Source: an uncultured Lachnospiraceae bacterium
GTDB lineage: Bacteria; Bacillota; Clostridia; Lachnospirales; Lachnospiraceae
Assembly (NCBI GenBank): GCA_947630085.1
Contig: CANRGP010000003.1
Span: 1 to 58,148 of the forward strand
Length of the DNA stretch: 58,148 bases
Direction: 5' to 3'
The notes below the pieces were generated by a model. The model saw only the letters and a program-made list of their open reading frames with translations. It was not told the origin of the DNA and searched no databases. Made by a program: the position numbers and the translations under genes. This document shows positions 13,166 through 19,215 of the stretch, in pieces (positions within the stretch are counted from its first letter, which is position 1; each line of letters opens with the position of its first letter).

Positions 13166-13195
13166 TTGCCAAAACCAAGAGGATTGTGTTATAAT
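13166..13195 (+). promoter_or_regulatory. Candidate rightward promoter
   Basis: TTGCCA (13166) and TATAAT (13190) are 18 nt apart on the plus strand, against the direction of the operon. The downstream sequence TATAATTCCCTTGA closely resembles that after the second rightward promoter at 14280 (TATAATTGCCTTGA). No convincing coding frame follows, so an antisense RNA over the 40-aa gene is possible. Confidence 0.4.
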
Positions 13196-13237
13196 TCCCT
13201 TGATAGTTGGTAAGACTGGTTTACTACTATCGCGCCT

Positions 13238-13259
13238 CGGTGGTGTTCCTGCACCGCCG
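13238..13259. other. Stable stem-loop
   Basis: CGGTGGTG and CACCGCCG form an 8-bp stem (one T-G pair on the plus strand) around a 6-nt loop, about 45 nt downstream of the rightward promoter candidate. No T tract follows on either strand, so it is not a standard terminator. It could be the head of a small antisense RNA. Confidence 0.4.
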
Positions 13260-13267
13260 GGGCAAAC

Positions 13268-13390
13268 TTATTCGTTTAACAACATGTGGAATATCAAAAC
13301 TCCATCTTTTTCTTCAATCCTCAAGACCTGCCATCCGGCCTTAAGAAGTATGTTTACCAATTCCACACAGGATGTCTCTTTGTATCTCAT
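13268..13390 (-). CDS. 40-aa phage protein
   Basis: The frame begins MRYKETSCVELVNILLKAGW and continues with a basic-acidic stretch (EEKDGVLIFHMLLNE), an alpha then beta pattern. A GAGGT ribosome-binding site lies 4 nt before the ATG, 14 nt after the stop of the antirepressor-like gene. The composition resembles small HicA-like folds, but the protein is too short to claim that. It is a probable real gene of the operon. Confidence 0.5.
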   Translation of the reverse strand: MRYKETSCVELVNILLKAGWQVLRIEEKDGVLIFHMLLNE

Positions 13391-13404
13391 ATTGACCTCG
13401 CAAA

Positions 13405-14232
13405 TTAGGCTACATATTTGACTGCGTATCTCCTGACAATATCATCAAAAATCTGTTTCAGTTTCTTATCATCACCGATAATCGCAATCTTGGTCGTTTC
13501 CTTATCAATATCGGTCTTCCGGCATCCGCTGTTCCTCATGCGTTCCTGCTTGTTCCTCTGTCTAGTAGCCAAATCGCAACCAGCCTTATTTTCCAGTTCC
13601 CGGTACATCTCGCCGAAAAGATTCTGGTATGGGATTTTGGCCTTGAGTGCGATCTCCCGGACTTTGGAATTTACATCATCCCGCCAGTTATCAAACGGTG
13701 TGATAAATTCTTCCTTGATCCTCTCATTGGTCTCAACCGCCTTGTTGGCCGTCTCCTGCGCAAGTGCTATCAGCCGGTCTCGCTCTTTATCTTCCAGTTC
13801 CTTGCGCTCCATCTCGTTTACCAATCCTTTTAGCAACTGTAAGCCCGGGGACAAATCCCGATTAACCACTTCTTTCACTCTGAAATAGGAAGAAACCAAA
13901 TTTCTCTGTACCTTCCATGAAAGGTCATCCGTTAATGATTTAACCAACATGAGATATCCCGTTTCCGTAATAAGAACCGTGCCACGCTGACTTACAGCCT
14001 CAATTCCTATTGGACGTTCTGCGTCCAATTCAGTATTTTCAAGGGTTTTTGGAGTTATAACGAAATAGTCAACCCCTTCGATAAACCGTTCCTTATTACT
14101 CGCAAACCTATGTCTCGCTGTTCCTTCCGGCCGCTCATGAACAGTATCAATGTCCTTGAATGTCACCACACGCTGTCCCATATACATCTTCGCTGAAATC
14201 TCATGCTCTCCGATTTTTACCAGTTCGTTCAT
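13405..14232 (-). CDS. ORF6N/ORF6C antirepressor-like protein
   Basis: This 275-aa protein has an N-terminal ORF6N-like (KilA-N related) domain, about residues 1-115. Key motifs are MYMGQRVVTFKDIDTVHERP, SNKERFIEGVDYFVI and GTVLITETGYLMLVKSLTDD. An ORF6C-like C-terminal domain spans about 165-275 and ends KQIFDDIVRRYAVKYVA. Proteins of this build are phage antirepressors or regulators that respond to host state. ATG 14232 is chosen for the AGGAGGTGAGAGG just before it. It is expected to oppose the CI-type repressor during induction. Confidence 0.82.
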   Translation of the reverse strand: MNELVKIGEHEISAKMYMGQRVVTFKDIDTVHERPEGTARHRFASNKERFIEGVDYFVITPKTLENTELDAERPIGIEAVSQRGTVLITETGYLMLVKSLTDDLSWKVQRNLVSSYFRVKEVVNRDLSPGLQLLKGLVNEMERKELEDKERDRLIALAQETANKAVETNERIKEEFITPFDNWRDDVNSKVREIALKAKIPYQNLFGEMYRELENKAGCDLATRQRNKQERMRNSGCRKTDIDKETTKIAIIGDDKKLKQIFDDIVRRYAVKYVA

Positions 14233-14257
14233 CCTCTCACCTCCTCGCATTTATTTG

Positions 14258-14285
14258 TTGACCAGCCTCCGCTTCATGCTATAAT
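14258..14285 (+). promoter_or_regulatory. Rightward promoter for the 64-aa gene
   Basis: TTGACC (14258-14263) and a perfect TATAAT (14280-14285) are 16 nt apart on the plus strand. The GGGAGGTGA ribosome-binding site and TTG start of the 64-aa gene follow within 25 nt. It lies inside the leftward operon but reads against it. Confidence 0.55.
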
Positions 14286-14308
14286 TGCCTTGAAGGGAGG
14301 TGAATACA

Positions 14309-14503
14309 TTGAGACATTTATACCGCTTTGATTGTTCCAAATTGTCAGATGAAAAAACTGAAGAACAAATCAAAAAGTTTGTTGATTGTGGATGGGAATT
14401 TACTGGATACTCTGATTTCCCACCGCCACACAACTGGGCGTGTTTTACATGGCCCAAAGAAACTGAACCTGTATATCCTTCTACCCCAGAAGAACATACA
14501 TAG
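14309..14503 (+). CDS. Small counter-oriented phage protein
   Basis: This 64-aa protein begins MRHLYRFDCSKLSDEKTE. The middle is helical and acidic, followed by CGWEFTGYSDFPPPHNWACF, an aromatic, Pro-rich segment. A TTG start at 14309 is chosen because GGGAGGTGA lies 5 nt upstream; GTG 14300 would fall inside that site. Its own promoter (TATAAT at 14280) precedes it. It is the only rightward gene between the repressor and the left edge, and it converges on the next gene with 23 nt overlap. The function is unknown; a lysogenic-state or moron-type gene is possible. Confidence 0.6.
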   Translation: MRHLYRFDCSKLSDEKTEEQIKKFVDCGWEFTGYSDFPPPHNWACFTWPKETEPVYPSTPEEHT

Positions 14504-14666
14504 GAATTTCTTCGTCCCAGTTTGCCAGTTCAGATGGAAAGTAGACAGACAATCCGAGTTGCCGCTCCAATCTGTCTGCTTCTTCTTTTGTTCTGGCAAA
14601 CGCCACTTTACTGATGGATTTCTCTTTGAAATCTAGGACTATTGATGACGTGCCCATTTTCTTCAC
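14481..14666 (-). CDS. Small phage protein, unknown function
   Basis: This 61-aa protein begins with a GTG-initiated MKKMGTSSIVLDFKEKSIS and continues with a helical stretch (TKEEADRLERQLG). AAGGTG lies 6 nt before the GTG; in-frame TTG 14687 and ATG 14657 are worse placed. It ends in WDEEIPMYVLLG. No domain is recognised. Confidence 0.55.
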   Translation of the reverse strand: MKKMGTSSIVLDFKEKSISKVAFARTKEEADRLERQLGLSVYFPSELANWDEEIPMYVLLG

Positions 14667-14703
14667 CCGTTCACCTTCATTCTTCAATTAACAAAATCAA
14701 ATA

Positions 14704-15006
14704 TCATTTTAGATGCCATGTCCGTTCTTCTGCTGTACGTCCATCACCATCTTCACTAAACGTAATGGATTCGATGCCTTTATACCCAACCTGATTCATC
14801 TTGATTACTTTCAGGTCTGTCGAAAAATCAAAAGCATTCAAATCAACCGTAAGTGTCGGTACGCTATCGCCTACTCCCTGTTCCAGTCTGTAACTTCGTA
14901 CACCGTTCAGTTTATGACCATCAATCAGGATTTCTGTAAAGACACCCTTTTCTCCATCGACCTGTCGAATTTCAATTTTTGATGCCTTAATGCCTGAAGT
15001 TTCCAC
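14704..15006 (-). CDS. Beta-rich early phage protein
   Basis: This 100-aa protein has alternating strands (KIEIRQVDGEKG, TEILIDGHKLNGVRSYRLEQG, PTLTVDLNAFDF), resembling a small beta-sandwich. The GTG start at 15006 has GGAGGTG 6 nt upstream. It is the second gene of the early operon, after the Cro-like gene. Related sequences are common beside phage regulators, but I know no function. Confidence 0.6.
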   Translation of the reverse strand: METSGIKASKIEIRQVDGEKGVFTEILIDGHKLNGVRSYRLEQGVGDSVPTLTVDLNAFDFSTDLKVIKMNQVGYKGIESITFSEDGDGRTAEERTWHLK

Positions 15007-15042
15007 TTTTTCACCTCCATTTTCTCTTAGTATCTTTTAAGG

Positions 15043-15243
15043 TTACTCACTGGCAAAAAAAATGGAAACAGGATCTTCAATTCCAAGCCTATCAATCATA
15101 ATCTGGATTTCATTGCTTCCAAAAACGCCATTTTTCATCTTTTCGTAAAACGTTTTCGGTGTTATACCTATCATTGCCGCAACGTCAGATTGAGACAATC
15201 CATTTTTAGCAATGATTCCTCTCAATTCATTCGTTTTAATCAA
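15043..15243 (-). CDS. Cro-like HTH repressor
   Basis: This 66-aa protein has a helix-turn-helix at about 17-38 (SQSDVAAMIGITPKTFYEKM) and is the first gene of the leftward early operon, facing the CI-type repressor. By position it should act like Cro, binding the shared operators and shifting the element towards lytic growth. GGAGG of its ribosome-binding site lies just inside the operator region (15252-15256). Confidence 0.78.
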   Translation of the reverse strand: MIKTNELRGIIAKNGLSQSDVAAMIGITPKTFYEKMKNGVFGSNEIQIMIDRLGIEDPVSIFFASE

Positions 15244-15262
15244 CTTGATCTACCCTCCTTTC

Positions 15263-15279
15263 GTAACTTGTCAAGTTAC
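15263..15279. promoter_or_regulatory. Operator O1, 17-bp perfect palindrome
   Basis: GTAACTTG-T-CAAGTTAC is a perfect palindrome around a central base. It lies between the -10 box of the leftward promoter and the Cro-like start, so a bound repressor would block that promoter or its early transcription. Confidence 0.75.
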
Positions 15280-15283
15280 TACT

Positions 15284-15311
15284 ATAATACCACATTTTTG
15301 TAACTTGTCAA
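15284..15311 (-). promoter_or_regulatory. Leftward early promoter
   Basis: On the minus strand TTGACA (15311-15306) and TATTAT (15289-15284) are 16 nt apart, a near-consensus sigma-A promoter driving the whole early operon. The -35 box lies inside operator O2. Confidence 0.75.
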
Positions 15312-15316
15312 GATAT
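15300..15316. promoter_or_regulatory. Operator O2, imperfect copy of O1
   Basis: GTAACTTGTCAAGATAT shares the first 13 bases of O1 and covers the -35 box of the leftward promoter. Further half-sites (ATAACTT near 15331 and AAGTTAC near 15353) flank the repressor promoter, suggesting a third, weaker site for autoregulation. Confidence 0.7.
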
Positions 15317-15322
15317 TTTTTC

Positions 15323-15351
15323 TTGATTTTATAACTTTTTTGTGCTATCAT
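15323..15351 (+). promoter_or_regulatory. Repressor promoter
   Basis: TTGATT (15323) and TATCAT (15346) are 17 nt apart on the plus strand, with AAAGGAGG and the repressor ATG 15 to 29 nt further on. It overlaps the half-sites of the operator region. Confidence 0.6.
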
Positions 15352-15379
15352 AAAGTTACCATGACAAAGGAGGTTCGAT

Positions 15380-16015
15380 ATGACTATTGGTGAGCGAATA
15401 AAAGCAGTTCGAGACAAGGCAGGTATCAGCCAAGTTGAATTAGCTGACAAAATAGATGTCTCTAAACAGACCCTATACAAATACGAGAATAATATAATTA
15501 CAAACATTCCTTCTAATAAAATCGAAGCTATAGCAACAATAACTCATGTATCTCCTGCTTTTATTATGGGATGGACAGATTCAACAGAAACTAATTCAAT
15601 GAAGAATATCTTTCCAATAGAGTTAAAGCGCTTTCCCATGCTCGGAGAAATTGCCTGCGGTGAACCTCGATATGCTGATGAAGATCGGGAAAGCTATGTT
15701 CTGGCCGGAGCAGATATAAAAGCTGATTTCTGTCTCAGAGCCAAGGGTGACAGTATGATCAACGCAAGGATATGTGATGGAGACATTGTATTTATAAGGA
15801 AACAAGATATGGTGGAAGATGGAGAGATCGCAGCCGTGATTGTGAACAATGATAATGAAGCTACTCTAAAACGATTGTTTTATTACCGTGATCAGGCATT
15901 ACTTGTTTTACGCCCGGAAAATCCCGCATATGAAGAACAACGGTATTCGGGAGAACAATTAAATGAGGTTCATATTCTGGGAAAAGCGATTGCCTTCCAG
16001 AGTGATGTGAAATAA
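15380..16015 (+). CDS. CI/LexA-type phage repressor (XRE + S24 peptidase)
   Basis: This 211-aa protein has an N-terminal XRE helix-turn-helix (IGERIKAVRDKAGISQ at 3, SKQTLYKYENN at 30). The C-terminal S24 peptidase domain has catalytic Ser in LRAKGDSMINA (about 118) and catalytic Lys in NEATLKRLFYY (about 158). A putative self-cleavage site lies in LGEIACGEPR (about 87-96, Cys-Gly instead of the usual Ala-Gly). RecA-stimulated self-cleavage would induce the element. It should bind GTAACTTG-type operators just upstream. Nothing appears broken. Confidence 0.9.
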   Translation: MTIGERIKAVRDKAGISQVELADKIDVSKQTLYKYENNIITNIPSNKIEAIATITHVSPAFIMGWTDSTETNSMKNIFPIELKRFPMLGEIACGEPRYADEDRESYVLAGADIKADFCLRAKGDSMINARICDGDIVFIRKQDMVEDGEIAAVIVNNDNEATLKRLFYYRDQALLVLRPENPAYEEQRYSGEQLNEVHILGKAIAFQSDVK

Positions 16016-16019
16016 CTAA

Positions 16020-16053
16020 TAAAGCAAAAACCGCTCCTGCGCCAACAGGAACG
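16020..16053 (-). terminator. Leftward terminator between integrase and repressor
   Basis: CCGTTCCTG and CAGGAGCGG (minus strand) form a 9-bp stem with one mismatch around a 6-nt loop, followed by TTTTTGCTTT. It would stop leftward transcription arriving from the host side before it runs antisense into the repressor gene. Confidence 0.6.
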
Positions 16054-16124
16054 GCTTGCATAGATACTATTGCGGAATCGGGTTCCGAATAATACCAGAG
16101 ACAATGATATTATAGCATTGGACA

Positions 16125-16172
16125 CCTGATTCTGCAAGGGGTGTATTTTTATACCCAATTTTACGAATCAGG
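16125..16172 (+). promoter_or_regulatory. Nested hairpin over the integrase ribosome-binding site
   Basis: An outer perfect 8-bp pair (CCTGATTC at 16125, GAATCAGG at 16165) encloses an inner stem (GGGTGTA at 16139, TATACCC at 16150, one G-U). The outer right arm runs into the AGGAGG Shine-Dalgarno of the integrase (16170-16175). Folded mRNA would partly hide the ribosome-binding site. The same inverted pairs could instead be DNA sites for integrase or an excisionase. Confidence 0.5.
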
Positions 16173-16184
16173 AGGAAAAAAAGA

Positions 16185-17294
16185 ATGGCGACGGCAAGGA
16201 AACTTCCATCGGGTAGCTGGAACTGCAAGGTTTACTCACGCACCGAAAAGATCAAGCTGCCGGACGGAACCACGAAGGACAAGAGGATCTACAAATCATT
16301 TACCTGTGATATTCCAGGACCCAAAGGTAAACGTACTTGTGAAGCAATGGCAGCGGAATGGGCCGCGGATAAAGAGCGTCTTGTTAGCAATTCAGAAGAA
16401 GTCATGACGCTGGGAGAGGCAACAGATAAATATATAGAATCAAGAGTAGCACTCGGAAGATCGCCATCCACCATCCAGGGATACCGCTATATTCGACAAA
16501 CTGCTTTTCAAGATCTAATGGATAAGCAAGTATCACGCATTACGATCCGTGATATTCAAGCGGCATTGGAAGTTGAGATGCGCCGTAAACTCAGGAAAGG
16601 GACAATTCCATCTCCAAAACGCATAAAAAATGAATGGCTCCTTATTTCTTCTGTACTTCACCGTTACGGGAACAAAAATCTCGACCTGGACCAAATCGAA
16701 TTGCCACAGGTTAATGATCGTTTTGTAGCCCTTCCAACAGCAGAAACAGTTTTTCATCTAGTGAAAGGCACGGAAATAGAACTGCCAGTTCTGCTTGCGG
16801 CATGGCTGTCATTTTCTATGTCGGAGATTCTCGGTCTCACAAAATCAAAATCTATCAACGGAGACTATATCTCAATAAGGGAAGTTGTTGTAAATGTGAG
16901 CGGAAAACCGATCAGGAAGAGTATGGCGAAAAATCCTACACGAAACAGAACCCATAGGATTCCTCCATACATAAAGAATCTGATCGATCAGGTTTCTGGG
17001 GACGTAATCGTGCCGTTAAGTAGCCGGGCACTCTATGAAAAATGGATAGCCATCCAGCGCAATGCCGGAATGGAGCCTATCACGTTTCACGACCTAAGAC
17101 ATCTGAACGCGTCAGTAATGGCGATGCTTCGGATTCCAGACAAGTATGCCCAAGAGCGGGGAGGATGGAAAACGGACCAAATTATGAAACGTGTATATAC
17201 GCAGACGTTTCCGGAAGAAAGGGTGCGCGTGGATGATATCATAGATGGATACTTTGACAGCATCATGCAACATGAAATGCAACACAAAAAATAA
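16185..17294 (+). CDS. int: Tyrosine-recombinase integrase
   Basis: This 369-aa phage integrase has an N-terminal AP2-like arm-binding domain (about 1-60), a core-binding domain (about 75-170) and a catalytic domain (about 190-355). Seen are the HDLRH box (about 305), GGW in place of the second His (about 328) and the nucleophile in KRVYTQTF (about 339). The first catalytic Arg, normally in GLRxSE, is replaced: the matching stretch reads WLSFSMSEILGL. The gene ends about 30 bp from the host junction, where phage integrases usually lie. It is on the opposite strand to the early operon. Confidence 0.9.
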   Translation: MATARKLPSGSWNCKVYSRTEKIKLPDGTTKDKRIYKSFTCDIPGPKGKRTCEAMAAEWAADKERLVSNSEEVMTLGEATDKYIESRVALGRSPSTIQGYRYIRQTAFQDLMDKQVSRITIRDIQAALEVEMRRKLRKGTIPSPKRIKNEWLLISSVLHRYGNKNLDLDQIELPQVNDRFVALPTAETVFHLVKGTEIELPVLLAAWLSFSMSEILGLTKSKSINGDYISIREVVVNVSGKPIRKSMAKNPTRNRTHRIPPYIKNLIDQVSGDVIVPLSSRALYEKWIAIQRNAGMEPITFHDLRHLNASVMAMLRIPDKYAQERGGWKTDQIMKRVYTQTFPEERVRVDDIIDGYFDSIMQHEMQHKK

Positions 17295-17295
17295 A

Positions 17296-17318
17296 AAGCC
17301 TTGAAAAACAAGGCTTTT
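17296..17318. terminator. Bidirectional terminator after integrase
   Basis: AAGCCTTG and CAAGGCTT pair around AAAAA, with A and T runs on either side, so it can stop transcription from both the integrase and the interrupted host gene. Confidence 0.75.
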
Positions 17319-17345
17319 CAACCAGGGGAAGAGGGGCAGGAACCC
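17319..17345. other. Right attachment junction (approximate)
   Basis: Reading the UvrA-like frame leftwards, normal family sequence runs to about TAWVEGVPAPLP and then turns into terminator and integrase sequence. The crossover therefore lies within or very near these bases. The exact core cannot be fixed without the left junction, which is outside the window. Confidence 0.6.
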
Positions 17346-18461
17346 CCTCCACCCAGGCCGTCAGATCGGAAAGCGTCATCCCGCAGGCCTGGGCGAGCGA
17401 AATGCCGCGGAGCCGCGGAGCCCGGGCCGCATCGCTGAGCCTCGTTCCGCCGCAGTCCGGGCATACCTCCTGCCGCAGGAATTTCTCCACGCGCTTCATC
17501 CCTTTCTCGTCTTTCACCTTTGACAGAGCGTTTTCCACGGTATAGGTCGCGTTAAAATACGTAAAATCCATGTCTCCGGCCGCGCCGCTGGTCTTATTCT
17601 GATAGATGATATTCTTCTTGACCGCGGGACCGTGGAAAACGATATCGCGCTCCTCGGCGGTCAGCTCCCGAAACGGCGCATCGGTGCGGACCCCCATCTC
17701 CCGGGCAATGTCCTTCATCAGCGACCACATCAGCGTCTGCCAGGGCGCGACCGCTCCCTCGTCGATGGACAGCGACTCGTCCGGTACCAGCATCGCTTCG
17801 TCTACGGTGCGGACCACCCCTGTCCCGTCGCACTTTTTGCACGCTCCCTGACTGTTGAACGCAAGCTCCTCCGCGCCCGGCGCAAAAAAGCGCTCGCCGC
17901 AGACCGGACATAGAAGCGGCAGCCCGGCCGCCGTATTCAGGGAAGGCGCCGCATAGTGTCCGTTCGGGCAGCGGTGGCTGGCAAGCCTGGAAAACATCAG
18001 GCGCAGGCTGTTGAGAAGCTCCGTGCCTGTCCCGAATGTGCTTCGAATGCCGGGAACTCCCGGCCGCTGGCGGAGTGCCAGGGCGGCGGGAACATAGAGC
18101 ACCTCATCCACCTGTGCTTTTTCCGCCTGCGTCATCCGTCTGCGCGTATACGTTGACAGGGACTCCAGATAGCGCCGGGATCCCTCCGCGTACAGGATCC
18201 CCAGCGCCAGGGAGGACTTTCCCGACCCGGATACGCCGGCGATCCCCACAATCTCATTCAGCGGAATGTCCACGTCGATGTTTTTCAGATTATGCACCCG
18301 GCCGCCGCGTATCTTGATCTTTTCCGGGCTCTTCTTTTCCGATCTCACTTTGCCCCTCTCCTTTCCGTTTTCCCGGCCGCCCGAAAGCCCCGGCCGCCCT
18401 TTCCCGCGTTCCGCCGGCTCCCGGTACGCCCTCTCGGGCGCTCTCCGGTCCTTTTGAGAAA

Positions 18462-18493
18462 AGAAAAAGCGGATCCGGTCTACAGGGTCCGCT
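18462..18493 (-). terminator. Terminator of the thrH-like gene
   Basis: On the minus strand AGCGGACCC and GGATCCGCT form a 9-bp stem with one wobble, followed by TTTTTCTTTT. It separates the phosphatase gene from the UvrA-like gene. Confidence 0.75.
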
Positions 18494-18520
18494 GTAAAAA
18501 TCGTATTATTTCCCGCGGCT

Positions 18521-19132
18521 TTAATTGAACGGATCCAGCGCGCCCACGATCGCCGCGAGAAGATCGTCAAACTCCTCGAAAGCCTGAAGATCCGGATTAT
18601 CCGCAATGATCTTCTCCGTGCTCTTAAAAAGGAAACCGGCTTTGCTGGCCCGGATCATCCCCAGATCATTATAGCTGTCGCCTGCGGCGATCGTCTCGTA
18701 GCCGATGGACTGGAGGGCCCTCACGGTGGAGAGCTTGGACTGCTCCACGCGCATCCTGAATCCGGTCACCTCTCCGCTCTCCGCCACCTCCAGCGTATTG
18801 CAGAAAATGGTCGGCCAGCCGAGCTTCTTCATCAGCGGCTTGGCAAACTGGGTAAAGGTATCGCTCAGGATGATCACCTGGGTCTTCGTCCGCAGTTCAT
18901 CCAGAAACTCTTTCGCGCCGGGCATGGGGTCAATGGCAGCGATCACATCCTGGATCTCCTTAAGACCCAGTCCGTGTTCCTTCAGGATCCCCAGCCTCCA
19001 CCGCATCAGCTTGTTATAATCCGGCTCGTCCCGGGTGGTCCGTCTCAGCTCCGGGATCCCGCTGGCCTCCGAAAATGCGATCCAGATCTCCGGGACCAGC
19101 ACCCCTTCCATATCAAGACATACTACATTCAT
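18521..19132 (-). CDS. thrH: ThrH-type phosphoserine phosphatase / homoserine phosphotransferase
   Basis: This 203-aa HAD-superfamily protein has motif I near the N-terminus as CLDMEGVLVPEIWI, with Glu as second acidic residue, the form typical of ThrH rather than SerB. Motif II is IILSDTFTQF (about 88). Motif III/IV includes AAGDSYNDLGMI (about 150). ThrH removes phosphate from phosphoserine and can pass it to homoserine, linking Ser and Thr metabolism. The sequence is full length and undamaged. Its own terminator follows. Confidence 0.88.
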   Translation of the reverse strand: MNVVCLDMEGVLVPEIWIAFSEASGIPELRRTTRDEPDYNKLMRWRLGILKEHGLGLKEIQDVIAAIDPMPGAKEFLDELRTKTQVIILSDTFTQFAKPLMKKLGWPTIFCNTLEVAESGEVTGFRMRVEQSKLSTVRALQSIGYETIAAGDSYNDLGMIRASKAGFLFKSTEKIIADNPDLQAFEEFDDLLAAIVGALDPFN

Positions 19133-19215
19133 ATCAATTCCTCCTGATCCTTCTATACCGGAAACGCCCGTCCGCGCGGATCCGGAAAATGCCTGTTTTT
19201 CTGTGAAGGCGGCCG

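Larger units (their letters stand above)
17263..18348 (-). pseudogene. UvrA-like ABC ATPase, cut by the element
   Basis: The N-terminal part of a UvrA-family protein (excinuclease A or its paralogue) begins at GTG 18348 behind AAGGAGAGGGG. Seen are IRGGRVHNLKNIDVDIP, Walker A GVSGSGKSSLA (about 40), YLESLSTYTRR and a zinc module (CPNGH then CPVCGERF). CDGTG and CPDCGGTRLSD follow. About 335 family-like residues remain of an expected 750 to 950; the frame then runs 30 residues into element DNA to a stop at 17263. The ABC signature and second ATPase are missing here and may lie beyond the left junction. The UvrB-contact region seems short, as in UvrA2 paralogues, so it may not be the main repair UvrA. 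Confidence 0.82.

Noticed and set aside
14251-14457. Leftward frame overlapping the 64-aa rightward gene
   Set aside because: It has no ribosome-binding site, and the rightward frame has a promoter, Shine-Dalgarno and more protein-like composition.
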